DNA of 60,802 nucleotides from Anaerolineae bacterium (GCA_022823165.1 JAJDXR010000074.1:1-60802); one strand, 5' to 3'. Positions 9,666-18,344 are shown, numbered from the stretch's first letter. Notes: a model not told the origin generated them from the letters alone. Made by a program: numbers and translations.

Positions 9666-12338
9666 GTGATCGAACTAATCGTCAATGGGGAGCCGCGCCA
9701 GCTTGATATCAGCCCCGAAACGCCGCTGCTGTACGCGCTGCGCAACGACCTGGGCTTGAAGAGCGCCAAATACGGCTGCGGCACGGAGCTTTGCGGCGCC
9801 TGCAAGGTGCTGGTCGACGGCGTGGACGCGCCCAGCTGCCAACTGCCGGTCGGGCATGTCGCCGGCTTGGAAATCATTACCGTCGAAGGGCTGGCCGAGG
9901 GCGGCGAACTGCATCCGCTGCAAGAGGCATTTTTGGAGGAGCAGGCCGCCCAATGCGGCTATTGCACGGCGGGCATGATCATCGCGGCCCAAGGCTTGCT
10001 GAACCGCGTACGTTATCCGTCCGATGCCGACATCCGCGCGGCGCTTTCCGGAAATCTGTGTCGCTGCGGCATATACGACCGCGTACGGCGCGCCATCAAG
10101 CTGCGCATCGGCCGCCTGGAAGCGCCAAACTTGCGCCTTGTCGAGGGCGAACCGCTGGCGGAAGCGAGCGCGCATATCAGAACCAGCCCTTCACTGGAAA
10201 CGTATCCGCAAATTGACAACTGGATCACAATCAATGAGGACCGCAGCATCAGCGTCTTCAGCGGCAAAGTTGAACTGGGGCAGGGCATCGCCACCGCCTT
10301 GGCGCAGATCGCGGCGGAAGAGCTGGATGTCGCCCTGCAGCGCATCCGACTGGTCATGGCGGATACCCAGCGAACGCCGGACGAAGGCGGCACCACCGGC
10401 AGCCGCTCCCTGGAGACCAGCGGGGTCGCCATTCGCTCGGCGGCGGCCGCGGCGCGGGAGCACCTGCTCTCGCTGGCTTTTGAACAGTTGGACTCGCTGA
10501 CGCCCGCGGCTGAATTGCGCGTGGTCGACGGCCTCATCACTGACGAGCGCAGCGGACGCAGCACCGATTACTGGCAGCTGCTGGCAGGCAAAAGATTTAA
10601 CAAGCCCGTTCGCCCGGATGCGCCCTTGAAACCGCCCGACGCTTACACCCTTGTGGGCAGCTCGGCAAAACGTCTTGATCTCTTGAGCAAGGTCTGCGGC
10701 GGCGATAGCTACGTGCATGATTTGGCGCCGTCCGCCATGCTGCATGCCCGCGTCGTCAGACCGCCGGGTTATCATGCCCGCCTGGTCGACTTCGATCGCG
10801 ACGCGGTGCTCGAGATGCCGGGCCTGGTTAAACTGGTGCAGGATGGGCAGTTTATTGCTGTGGTTGCCGAGCGCGAAGAGCAGGCGCTGTGGGCGGCGGA
10901 TAAAGCGCGAACAAGCGCTGCCTGGCGCTACGAGGCGGATCTGCCGCCGGCGGAGCAGACCTGCGCTGACCTGCTGAGCAAGCCGCGGCAGTCACAGTTG
11001 GTGAAAGCTGGCGCCGTCGTTGCGGATAGGATTCCTGAAATATGTCCGCCGGAAGCGGCTGCAAGCACGAAGCGCGCAACTTATACGCGTCCTTTTCAGA
11101 TGCACGCGTCGCTGGGACCGTCGGCGGCGCTGGCGCTGTGGCAGGATGCGCAGCTGACGGTATGGTCGCACACCCAGGCGGCTTTCATTTTGCGCGGCGC
11201 GCTGGCGCAGGCGCTCGACCTGGACGAGGGGCAAATTCGCGTGATTCATGCCGAGGGCGCCGGCTGTTACGGGCACAATGGCGCCGATGATGTCGCCCTG
11301 GACGCGGCTCTGGTGGCGCGAGAATTGCCGGGCCGGCCGATATCGCTGAAGTGGACGCGCTGGGACGAGCACGCCTGGGAACCCTACGGCTCGGCCATGC
11401 GCTTGCGTCTGCAAGCCAGCCTGTCCCGGCAGGGCGAGATCATCGACTGGAATCACGATGTCTGGAGTTACCCGCATTCGACCCGCCCAGCCCTCGGGCT
11501 GGATACTTCGGGTTTGCTGGCCGCCCGGCATCTGGCGGAGCCTTTCGCGCCGCAGCGACCGCGAGCGATGGGCGGCTATCACTCGGGCGCGCATCGCAAT
11601 GCCGATCCCGTCTACGCGCTGCCGCAAGTGCGGGTCGCGCGTCACGCCGTCGCCGACAGTCCGCTGCGTGTATCCGCCCTGCGCAGCCTGGGCGCTTACG
11701 CCAACGTCTTCGCCATCGAATCCTTCATGGACGAGTTGGCGCTGGCGGCGGCAAGTGATCCGCTGGAATTCCGCCTGCGCCACCTGCGCGACGAACGCGC
11801 CAGCGCCGTCTTGCTGGCTGCCGCTGAACATGCCGACTGGTCGAATCGCGCGCGGGTCAAGGCTGACGCTGAAGGCTGGGGCATGGCGCTGGCGCAATAC
11901 AAGAATCTGCAGTGCTATTGCGCCATCGTCGTCAAGTTGCGTGTCAATCGCGATAATGGCGAAATTGGCTTGCAGCGCGCCATCATAGCGGCCGACGCCG
12001 GGCAAGTGGTCAATCCCGACGGGCTAAGCAATCAGCTCGAAGGCGGCTTCGCGCAGGCGGCCAGTTGGACGCTCTACGAAGCGGTGGAATTCGACCGGCG
12101 CGGCATCACCAGCGTCGATTGGGAAACTTATCCGATATTGCCGTTTTCGGCCGCGCCGACAATCGAGACGGTGATAGTGAATCGCCCCGGGTTGCCATTT
12201 CTGGGGGCGGGCGAGGCGGCGCAGAACCCCACGCCGGCCGCCATCGCCAATGCGGTATATGACGCCGTCGGCATCCGCCTGCGCGATATTCCTTTCAGGC
12301 CGTGGAAGGTGCTGGCTGGGCTTACTTCGTCAGCTTAA
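9666..12338 (+). CDS. Fused [2Fe-2S] / molybdopterin xanthine dehydrogenase-family oxidoreductase
   Basis: An 890-residue single-chain enzyme joining the small iron-sulfur subunit to the large molybdopterin subunit, without an FAD domain. I chose the GTG at 9666 because AAAGGGGAG lies just upstream and because the longer frame overlaps the tRNA terminator. Residues 1-80 form a plant-type ferredoxin fold with C38, C43 and C46 (CGTELCGAC). The second cluster domain has QCGYCTAGM and GNLCRCG. From about 180 the Mo-binding part follows, including GQGIATALAQIAAEEL, and ends with GAGEAAQNP, whose Glu850 matches the catalytic Glu of the family. The two-part FAD-less layout is like isoquinoline 1-oxidoreductase or nicotinate/aldehyde dehydrogenases that pass electrons to cytochromes. 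The substrate cannot be told. The gene runs convergently into a fucosidase gene with a 17-base overlap. Confidence 0.9.
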   Translation: MIELIVNGEPRQLDISPETPLLYALRNDLGLKSAKYGCGTELCGACKVLVDGVDAPSCQLPVGHVAGLEIITVEGLAEGGELHPLQEAFLEEQAAQCGYCTAGMIIAAQGLLNRVRYPSDADIRAALSGNLCRCGIYDRVRRAIKLRIGRLEAPNLRLVEGEPLAEASAHIRTSPSLETYPQIDNWITINEDRSISVFSGKVELGQGIATALAQIAAEELDVALQRIRLVMADTQRTPDEGGTTGSRSLETSGVAIRSAAAAAREHLLSLAFEQLDSLTPAAELRVVDGLITDERSGRSTDYWQLLAGKRFNKPVRPDAPLKPPDAYTLVGSSAKRLDLLSKVCGGDSYVHDLAPSAMLHARVVRPPGYHARLVDFDRDAVLEMPGLVKLVQDGQFIAVVAEREEQALWAADKARTSAAWRYEADLPPAEQTCADLLSKPRQSQLVKAGAVVADRIPEICPPEAAASTKRATYTRPFQMHASLGPSAALALWQDAQLTVWSHTQAAFILRGALAQALDLDEGQIRVIHAEGAGCYGHNGADDVALDAALVARELPGRPISLKWTRWDEHAWEPYGSAMRLRLQASLSRQGEIIDWNHDVWSYPHSTRPALGLDTSGLLAARHLAEPFAPQRPRAMGGYHSGAHRNADPVYALPQVRVARHAVADSPLRVSALRSLGAYANVFAIESFMDELALAAASDPLEFRLRHLRDERASAVLLAAAEHADWSNRARVKADAEGWGMALAQYKNLQCYCAIVVKLRVNRDNGEIGLQRAIIAADAGQVVNPDGLSNQLEGGFAQAASWTLYEAVEFDRRGITSVDWETYPILPFSAAPTIETVIVNRPGLPFLGAGEAAQNPTPAAIANAVYDAVGIRLRDIPFRPWKVLAGLTSSA

Positions 12339-13575
12339 TCACCGTCACATGCTCGTTGGGCGCGGCCGCGGGACCCAGGATTGTAGTGCTGTCGCCAACG
12401 CAGTTTACAGATAGGGGCGCATCCACAGCAGAATCCAGCCAGGTCCCTGACTTTACGTCCAGCTCCGGCAGCGCCAGGCGTCCGCTCGCAGGCCAGTCAA
12501 ATACGTGCAGGTAAACCGCATCGCCCTTCTGCGTCGTGCGGTAGCCGTCCTGTCCCTGCAGCGGACCCGGAAGCGTACCGTAGATGGATTCGCCGTGCGC
12601 CTCCAGCCAAAGGCCCATCGCTTGCAGGCGCTCGACGCTGGGTTGGGGAATGGCGCCCTCGGCGTCCGGCCCGATATTCAGCAGGTAATTGCCGCCTTTG
12701 CTGACGATTTCCACCAGATTTTGAATCAACTGCGTGGTCGACTTCCAGTTGTGGTCATGCGTCTTGAAGCCCCAGGTATCATTGATGGTGGCGGGCGTCT
12801 CCCAGTCGACCTCGGCGCGCAAATCGGGCGGGATAGCGTTGTCCTGCGCGGTGGCGTAATCACCGAGCTGATTGCCCAGCCGGCCGCAAACCAGGCAATC
12901 CGGCTGCAGCTCATGCACCAGCTCCAGCAATTCCTGGCTCTGATGCCGGGCGATGATGCGCGGCGTGTCAAACCAGATGATGGCGATAGGTCCGTAGTTG
13001 CTCAGGATTTCGCGCACCTGCGGCTTGACATAATTGTCGATGTAGTCAGCGAAATCTTGCTCGTCTTCGTTGAAATCCCAGGTATTGCCGAAGCCGTCCG
13101 GGTGATGCCAGTCTTGCGTCTGCGAGTAATACAGGCCCAGCTTGATGTCTTCGCGCGCGCAGGCCTCGGCCAGGTCCTTGAGGATGTCCTTTCCGTAGGG
13201 CGTACCGTCGACGATGTTGTAGTCGGTCTCTGCGCTGCCGTACATGCAGAAGCCGTCGTGATGCTTCGAGGTCAGGACGATGTAGCGCTGGCCGGCCGCT
13301 TTGGCCAGCTTGACGATTTTGTCGGCGTCGCACTTGACTGGATTAAATTGCGGCGCCAGCTGCTCGTATTCGGCTATGGGGATTTCGGCGCGCAGCATGA
13401 TCCACTCGCCGATGCCGGGAATGTCTTCGCCTTTCCAGACGCCGGCCGGAATGGCGTAGACGCCCCAGTGGATGAACATGCCGAATTTGGCCTCGCGCCA
13501 CCAATCCAGGCGCGGGTCCTGATTGGCGCCGGGCCGCTGCCCGCGTTCCGGTTTGAAGTATTCCATTTCAGTCAT
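12322..13575 (-). CDS. Alpha-L-fucosidase, GH29 (copy A)
   Basis: A 417-residue exo-fucosidase that removes terminal alpha-L-fucose with retention. The N-terminal FGMFIHWGVYAIPAG and the SKHHDGFCMY segment are hallmarks of the GH29 barrel. IIWFDT places the nucleophile at Asp203. The C-terminal 90 residues are a short beta domain, ending with VTVIKLT. There is no signal peptide, so the enzyme should be cytoplasmic. It is the second gene of a two-gene operon, 36 bases after copy B. Its leader overlaps a degenerate CACAGAG repeat. The acid/base residue of GH29 is poorly conserved and I do not assign it. Activity on aryl fucosides versus linked fucose is not predictable from sequence alone. Confidence 0.92.
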   Translation of the reverse strand: MTEMEYFKPERGQRPGANQDPRLDWWREAKFGMFIHWGVYAIPAGVWKGEDIPGIGEWIMLRAEIPIAEYEQLAPQFNPVKCDADKIVKLAKAAGQRYIVLTSKHHDGFCMYGSAETDYNIVDGTPYGKDILKDLAEACAREDIKLGLYYSQTQDWHHPDGFGNTWDFNEDEQDFADYIDNYVKPQVREILSNYGPIAIIWFDTPRIIARHQSQELLELVHELQPDCLVCGRLGNQLGDYATAQDNAIPPDLRAEVDWETPATINDTWGFKTHDHNWKSTTQLIQNLVEIVSKGGNYLLNIGPDAEGAIPQPSVERLQAMGLWLEAHGESIYGTLPGPLQGQDGYRTTQKGDAVYLHVFDWPASGRLALPELDVKSGTWLDSAVDAPLSVNCVGDSTTILGPAAAPNEHVTVIKLTK

Positions 13576-13604
13576 CTCTGCGTCCTCATTGCCTCTGTGG
13601 TGAA
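13576..13604 (-). repeat. Degenerate CACAGAG-type intergenic repeat
   Basis: On the minus strand the gap between the two fucosidase genes starts with TTCACCACAGAGGCAATGAG and ends in CGCAGAG directly before the ATG. It matches the repeat at 32400 and the looser copies at 55640 and 60553. The terminal AGAG may serve as the ribosome binding site of copy A. Confidence 0.55.
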
Positions 13605-13611
13605 TAAGATC

Positions 13612-15048
13612 TTAGCCTGCCAACTCAATCGCGTAAGCGCAGACGTAGTCGCAGGGCGGCTGCGCTGGCACGGACAGTCGCAGGCCATCGTCAGCTTGCG
13701 TCCAGCTGATGGCCTCGTCCGCGCCCAACATGCGCACGGCGGCGATGTCCGCGGAGCCGCTTCCCAGCGACTCAATCAGGGCCTGGCCTTGCGGGTAAGC
13801 CAGCAGGAAGGCGTAGAGCGTATTGCCCTTTTGCGTGAAGCGGATGTCAGCGGCGGTGAAAGCCTCGCGCGCCGTATCGGTGAAGGCGCCTTCGGGCACG
13901 GGCGTTGGCCCTTCGCCGAAGACCTGCCAGGGCCGCGTCTCGTAGATGCCCTCGCCGTTGACCTGCAGCCAGCGGCCGATCTCGCGCAGCATGTCCTGCT
14001 CGATCTGGGGAATCGTGCCATCGGCGCGCGGCCCCACATTCAGCAGCAGCGCGCCATTTTTGCTGACGATATCGACCAGGTCGGCGATGATGTCGCCGGC
14101 GCTTTTGTAATCGTGATTGCTGATATAGCCCCAGGAGTTCTTCGAAACCGAGGTATCGTTCTGCCAGAAGAATTTGCGTACATCGCTGAGCTGGCCGCGC
14201 TCGATATCAAAGACGGCTGTGCCTTCGGGATAGGAATCGTATTTGTGGTTGATGGCCACGCCCTTGCCCCATTCTTCGCCGCGATTGTAATAGTAAGCGG
14301 CGAAGCGCTGCAGATAAGGCTCAAAGACGACTTGCTCAATCCACCAGTCGAACCAGACGACTTGCGGCTGATACTTGTCCACCAACTCGCAGCAGCGGGC
14401 CAGCCAATCTTCCAGGAATTTGGCGTCCGGGCGCGGCGTCCAGTCCTTGTCTTTCCAGTCAGCTCGATTGCTCTTGTCCTTCGAAGCCACGACCGCTGGC
14501 CCGTACAAGCCATCGTTGGCGGGATCCTGCACATCGGAGGGGAAGAGGCGGCCGCCGTCGAAGAACCACCAATGCTCGGCGCGGTGCGACGACACGGCGA
14601 AGACCATATCCCGCGCGCGCACGGCATCGGCCAGCTCGCCGCAAATATCGCGTTTCGGGCCCATCTTCGACGCGCACCAATCGGTCAAATCGCTGTCGTA
14701 CATGGGGAAGCCGTCGTGATGCTCGGCCACCGGCATGACGAAGCGCGCGCCGGCGTCCTTGAATAGCTGCGCCCAGTCCGCGGCGTCGAATTTCTCGGCG
14801 GTGAGCAGGGGGATGAAGTCTTTGTAGCCGAATTCTTGATGGTCGCCCCAAGTCTGCCGGTGATGCTCAAAAGCCGGGTCGTCTTTCAAATACATGCGCC
14901 GCGGATACCATTCGTTGCCGAAGGCGGGCACGCAGTAAGGTCCCCAATGGATGAAGATGCCGAACTTGGCGTCGATATACCAGTCGGGAATCTGATACTG
15001 GCTCAGCGATTCCCAAGTCGGTTCGTATTTGTCGCTTGCAGAGGTCAT
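13612..15048 (-). CDS. Alpha-L-fucosidase, GH29 (copy B)
   Basis: A 478-residue GH29 enzyme. The start at 15048 is supported by AGGAG seven bases upstream; the frame extends 23 codons further but without a comparable site. The barrel shows FGIFIHWGPYCVPAFGNEWY near the N-terminus and AEHHDGFPMYDS in the middle. VVWFDWW gives nucleophile Asp234. The FGNEWY segment, shared with copy C, separates B and C from copies A, D and E and may mark a different subfamily with a larger substrate site. There is no signal peptide. It is the first gene of the operon B-A, downstream of a promoter and a LacI-like palindrome. The C-terminal domain is a beta sandwich of about 100 residues. Confidence 0.92.
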   Translation of the reverse strand: MTSASDKYEPTWESLSQYQIPDWYIDAKFGIFIHWGPYCVPAFGNEWYPRRMYLKDDPAFEHHRQTWGDHQEFGYKDFIPLLTAEKFDAADWAQLFKDAGARFVMPVAEHHDGFPMYDSDLTDWCASKMGPKRDICGELADAVRARDMVFAVSSHRAEHWWFFDGGRLFPSDVQDPANDGLYGPAVVASKDKSNRADWKDKDWTPRPDAKFLEDWLARCCELVDKYQPQVVWFDWWIEQVVFEPYLQRFAAYYYNRGEEWGKGVAINHKYDSYPEGTAVFDIERGQLSDVRKFFWQNDTSVSKNSWGYISNHDYKSAGDIIADLVDIVSKNGALLLNVGPRADGTIPQIEQDMLREIGRWLQVNGEGIYETRPWQVFGEGPTPVPEGAFTDTAREAFTAADIRFTQKGNTLYAFLLAYPQGQALIESLGSGSADIAAVRMLGADEAISWTQADDGLRLSVPAQPPCDYVCAYAIELAG

Positions 15049-15131
15049 TCGCGCGCTCCTGGACTGCGTCCCATATATTCGTGTACTCAGTTCGTTGCTA
15101 CCAGCCGGCGCTTTCACTATACTTGCGCTGG

Positions 15132-15145
15132 CGTAAACGGTTGCG
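15132..15145. promoter_or_regulatory. LacI-family-like operator at the B-A fucosidase operon
   Basis: CGTAAACGGTTGCG is a 14-base imperfect palindrome in which 10 positions are symmetric, with the central AAnCGnTT form typical of LacI/GalR-family operators. It sits just downstream of the predicted -10 and covers the expected start site, a usual repressor position. No LacI-family gene is in the window. Confidence 0.45.
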
Positions 15146-15148
15146 GAG

Positions 15149-15177
15149 AGTCTAATTTAGCGACCCATGACTGTCAA
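15149..15177 (-). promoter_or_regulatory. Promoter of the B-A fucosidase operon
   Basis: On the minus strand TTGACA (15172-15177, perfect) is separated by 17 bases from TAGACT (15149-15154, 4 of 6). The expected start is near 15142, about 94 bases before the ATG of copy B. Confidence 0.55.
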
Positions 15178-15266
15178 GCAAATCAGTCGAGAGCTGTATG
15201 TATGTCCGATTCCATAGCGACAGCGAAACTTCGCATATACGTTTTTTGCAAGGAAATGGGGTTGAG

Positions 15267-16682
15267 ATGACCGAGGCAATACCTAGCTCAAGCTGGGCAA
15301 TCGATGCCTACAGAAGGGCGCGCACGGCGGTTGTCGCCATTCACGTGCAGAAAACTGATGGCGAAGTATGTTTTGGCTCTGGCTTTGTGATTGATCGAAT
15401 AGGCCACGTTATTACCAATACACACGTGGTCGAGGATCAATTACAGATTCTGGTAGAGTTTTCTGACGGCACACGCGAATTTGCGGCGCTGGTCGGCTTA
15501 GATTTTCACTCTGACGTCGCTGTGATTCACATAAATTTGAAGCCAAGTAAGTTGCATCCAATCGCAATAGGTAATTCTGATATGCTCGTGGTCGGTCAAT
15601 CAGTACTAGCGATTGGGCACCCCTTCGGAAATGACTGGACGTTGACAAGTGGCATTATCAGCGGTCTGAATCGTACGCTGAGAGATCCTGAGAATGTAAA
15701 TGTCGGAGGTACGATCCAGACAAATGCTGTCATTAATCCCGGCAATTCCGGTGGGCCACTGTTAAACTCTACTGGCGAATTCATTGGGGTCAACACTGCA
15801 GGTTATTTTACCGAAAATGGCGGTAACACGGGTAACGGTTACGCGATTCCAGCGAAACTTGCCATTCGCGTTGCAAAATCTTTAATTTCTGAAGGAAGGG
15901 TGACATATAGTTACAGCGGAATATATGGAGAGGATCTTTCTCATTGGTATGTCGATGTTTTCCATCTGCCAAGCGATCTACGAGGCGTCTTGGTTACTAC
16001 AATCTCCACTGCCAGTCCCGCCGCAGAGTGCGGAATAAGACCGTGTGTGCTTCCGGTTGAAGACGAAGGCAGCAGCGACAATACTTACATCTTTGATGTT
16101 GTTGCAGCAATAGATGGATATAATGTTAAGGGCTTCAGCGATATGATCAGCTACTTGGATGTTCATACCCTTCCTGGACAAGAGGTTACCCTTACTGTAC
16201 TTCGCGTACGATATATTGATGAGGTTGCGCGAATAAGAGTGCGCACGTCGAAATACCCACTTTACAGTTCTTTACATAAGAATAACGCAACTTACTCCAG
16301 CCATAACTACTTTGGAATTACTGCACTTGAGTTAACCGGTGAGAGTGATAACTCGGGCAGTCCGTTTGAATTAACTGGCAGCTTATTGTTATTGGAAGTC
16401 AGTCGTCACGGAGAGGCTGAGGCTCAAAAACTGCAAGGGTATACGGAGCGAAAACTTTCTGCTCATGAGTGGGAACGCATGGGAAAACCACCCGACCGTC
16501 GTTCTCTAGCGTCACGGGATATAATTACGGAGATTGATGGTATTCCATTACAAGGCATGCAGCAACTTAACAGATATGTTGAACAAATCTCCTTGCCAGG
16601 AGAAGAAGTGACTTTAACTGTACATCGCTTCCGTGATAGCCGTGAATGGATGCGTATTCCCATGACACTCTGCTACCGATAG
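15267..16682 (+). CDS. HtrA/Do-like trypsin-family serine protease with two PDZ domains, no signal peptide
   Basis: A 471-residue serine protease (start at 15267, just before the conserved domain; a longer frame begins at 15198). The catalytic triad is visible: His53 in NTHVV, Asp83 in HSDVAVI and Ser161 in GNSGGP. Two PDZ-like regions follow, at about 225-330 and 355-470. Each ends with a GQEVTLTVLR/GEEVTLTVHR strand, so they look like duplicates. HtrA proteins are normally secreted or membrane-anchored for protein quality control, but no signal peptide or anchor is seen, so a cytoplasmic role is possible. Base composition is unlike the neighbours: the 60 bases from 16261 hold only 19 G/C. 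Codon use is AT-rich, which suggests recent transfer. It stands between fucosidase genes and the fucose dehydrogenase-like gene without an obvious link to them. Confidence 0.88.
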   Translation: MTEAIPSSSWAIDAYRRARTAVVAIHVQKTDGEVCFGSGFVIDRIGHVITNTHVVEDQLQILVEFSDGTREFAALVGLDFHSDVAVIHINLKPSKLHPIAIGNSDMLVVGQSVLAIGHPFGNDWTLTSGIISGLNRTLRDPENVNVGGTIQTNAVINPGNSGGPLLNSTGEFIGVNTAGYFTENGGNTGNGYAIPAKLAIRVAKSLISEGRVTYSYSGIYGEDLSHWYVDVFHLPSDLRGVLVTTISTASPAAECGIRPCVLPVEDEGSSDNTYIFDVVAAIDGYNVKGFSDMISYLDVHTLPGQEVTLTVLRVRYIDEVARIRVRTSKYPLYSSLHKNNATYSSHNYFGITALELTGESDNSGSPFELTGSLLLLEVSRHGEAEAQKLQGYTERKLSAHEWERMGKPPDRRSLASRDIITEIDGIPLQGMQQLNRYVEQISLPGEEVTLTVHRFRDSREWMRIPMTLCYR

Positions 16683-16685
16683 TAG

Positions 16686-16708
16686 TTGCGATGCGCAAAG
16701 TATATGAT
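16686..16708 (+). promoter_or_regulatory. Inverted repeat plus -10 before the aldo/keto reductase gene
   Basis: A perfect 5-bp inverted repeat TTGCG-ATG-CGCAA (16686-16698) lies directly before TATGAT (16703-16708, 5 of 6), in the -35/-10 spacer position. It could be a repressor site. The half-site TTGCG also occurs in the palindrome at 15132-15145. Confidence 0.35.
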
Positions 16709-16739
16709 CGCCTCTTCAGTTTACATTGAAAGGTTTACC

Positions 16740-17780
16740 ATGCAGCAAGTCGCATTCGGCAACACCGGTCTTATGACGCCGCCCTTGGTCTTCGGCTCAA
16801 CCGCGCTGGGCAACCTCTTCCGCGAGTTTTCTTATGAATCGAAGCTGGCGACCATGCGCGCCATCTTTGAGCATCTGCCCAAACCGGTCGTCATCGATTC
16901 AGCGGGCAAATATGGCGCGGGCTTGGCGCTGGAAGTCATGGGCGATTGCTTGCGCGACCTGGGCCTGGGCGATGACGAAGTTATCATCAGCAACAAGCTG
17001 GCTTGGCTGCGCGCGCCCTTGACCGCGCCCGAGCCGACCTTTGAGCCCGGCGCCTGGTTCGGCTTGCAGCACGATGCCGTGCAGGACATCAGCTACGCCG
17101 GCATCCTCAAATGCTTCGAGCAAGGGCTGGAACTGCTGGGCGGCGATTACAGCACGCAGTTGGTGTCGGTGCACGACCCGGATGAGTATCTCGATGCCGC
17201 CGCCTCGCCGGCCGATCGCCAGCGCCGTTTCGATGACATCCTGGGCGCTTACGCGGCGCTGCAAGAGTTGAAGGCGCAGGGGCAGGCCAAGGGCATCGGC
17301 GTCGGCGCCAAGGATTGGCGGTCAATTCATGAGATTGACGCGCAGGTTGATTTAGACTGGGTCATGTTCGCCAACAGCTACACGCTCTACTCGCATCCGG
17401 CCGATTTGCTGGACTTCATGGATTCGCTGCATGAAAAGGGCGTAGCCATCATCAACTCGGCCGTCTTCAACGCCGGCTTCTTGACCGGCGGCGAGTTCTT
17501 CAATTATGTCAAGCTCGACCCAGCCAAGCCGGCTGATCAAGAGAAATTCGCCTGGCGCGAGAAGTTCGTCTCGCTCTGTGAGCAGCACGGGCAAGTACCG
17601 GCCGAAGTCTGCATCCAGTTCGGCAAGTCGCATCCCGGCATCGTGGCTCTGGCGCTCAGCACCAGCAAGCCCCGGCGCGTCCAAACCAATGTCGAGGCGA
17701 TGTCCGTAAACGTGCCGGCGGCTTTCTGGGACCTGCTCAAGGCGGAGGGCTTGCTGGCGGAAAGTCATCCTTATCTGTAA
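16740..17780 (+). CDS. Aldo/keto reductase, L-fucose (D-threo-aldose) 1-dehydrogenase type
   Basis: A 346-residue NAD(P)-dependent oxidoreductase. The ATG at 16740 has GAAAGG seven bases upstream; the longer frame from 16686 would run through the inverted repeat. The N-terminus FGNTGLMTPPLVFGSTALGN and the segment DSAGKYGAGLALEVMGDCL are characteristic of the D-threo-aldose 1-dehydrogenase / pyridoxal 4-dehydrogenase branch. The barrel keeps the expected tetrad: Asp and Tyr in DSAGKYG, Lys in SNKL and His in SVHDPDE. D-threo-aldose dehydrogenases oxidise L-fucose at C1 to L-fucono-lactone. With five fucosidases nearby, free L-fucose is the likely substrate; this is inference. Oxidation would start a non-phosphorylating route, in keeping with the absence of fucose isomerase and fuculokinase here. 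Confidence 0.85.
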   Translation: MQQVAFGNTGLMTPPLVFGSTALGNLFREFSYESKLATMRAIFEHLPKPVVIDSAGKYGAGLALEVMGDCLRDLGLGDDEVIISNKLAWLRAPLTAPEPTFEPGAWFGLQHDAVQDISYAGILKCFEQGLELLGGDYSTQLVSVHDPDEYLDAAASPADRQRRFDDILGAYAALQELKAQGQAKGIGVGAKDWRSIHEIDAQVDLDWVMFANSYTLYSHPADLLDFMDSLHEKGVAIINSAVFNAGFLTGGEFFNYVKLDPAKPADQEKFAWREKFVSLCEQHGQVPAEVCIQFGKSHPGIVALALSTSKPRRVQTNVEAMSVNVPAAFWDLLKAEGLLAESHPYL

Positions 17781-17802
17781 TCTTTGGAAACGCGCGCGAG
17801 AA

Positions 17803-17831
17803 TTGACGAAAATGTCTCCCCTGTATACTAT
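17803..17831 (+). promoter_or_regulatory. Candidate promoter for the small hypothetical gene
   Basis: TTGACG at 17803-17808 is followed after 17 bases by TACTAT (17826-17831) or after 15 bases by TATACT (17824-17829). It lies 40-65 bases before the ATG at 17871. Confidence 0.45.
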
Positions 17832-17870
17832 TGTTGCAATCGGCAGGCCTGAGGTCCACCGGAGGTCAAG

Positions 17871-18344
17871 ATGCGTCCCGAGTTTAATCGGCGCGATTTT
17901 GAGCGAGCCATAGAAGCGCGGGGCGGGCAGGACCCGGCGAGCGTCGCCTTGGCGATAATCGAAGATGAGAATGCCGATACGAGCGCGATATTCTTCTATG
18001 GCGACGACCCCGACTGTCCGCCGCTATGCCATTTTGATGGCGTGAATAGCCGAGCGCTTATCGGCTATGTGAAGACGTATTGGGCTGAGAATGCGTCAAA
18101 GACAGTCTTTCCGGCCGCCGTCGAATATCGCCGCCCCAGCCAGAGTTATCGCGTCGTTCTCCAGGGTGATATCTTCGACGGGACAATCTATGTAGAAACC
18201 ATGGACGGGAATGAAGCGCCTGAAGACATTGGCTGGGATTTAGCAATGCGATTCAATAATCACCCTGACCGGCTGACCATGCTCCAGCAGCGCGGCGACG
18301 CGGGAATTATTTTTCGCCGCTGGACCGATGACGACCAGTCCTAG
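17871..18344 (+). CDS. Hypothetical protein, 157 residues
   Basis: I do not recognise this protein. GGAGG lies just upstream of the ATG, and codon use is like that of the neighbours, so it is probably real. It is acidic with no membrane segment or signal peptide. The sequence mixes short helices and strands: DFERAIEARGG near the start, AIIEDENADTSAIFFYGDD, a Pro/Cys patch DPDCPPLCHFDG, and GTIYVETMDGNEAPEDIGWD. It reads like a small compact alpha/beta protein, with nothing catalytic that I can name. It lies between the fucose dehydrogenase-like gene and a sulfatase gene, all on the plus strand, and is preceded by its own promoter-like sequence. Confidence 0.65.
   Translation: MRPEFNRRDFERAIEARGGQDPASVALAIIEDENADTSAIFFYGDDPDCPPLCHFDGVNSRALIGYVKTYWAENASKTVFPAAVEYRRPSQSYRVVLQGDIFDGTIYVETMDGNEAPEDIGWDLAMRFNNHPDRLTMLQQRGDAGIIFRRWTDDDQS

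Noticed and set aside
12505..14766. A 753-codon open frame on the plus strand opposite fucosidases A and B.
   Set aside because: It is antisense to two well-supported GH29 genes, has no recognisable domain, and arises because GC-rich codons leave few stops in the opposite frame.
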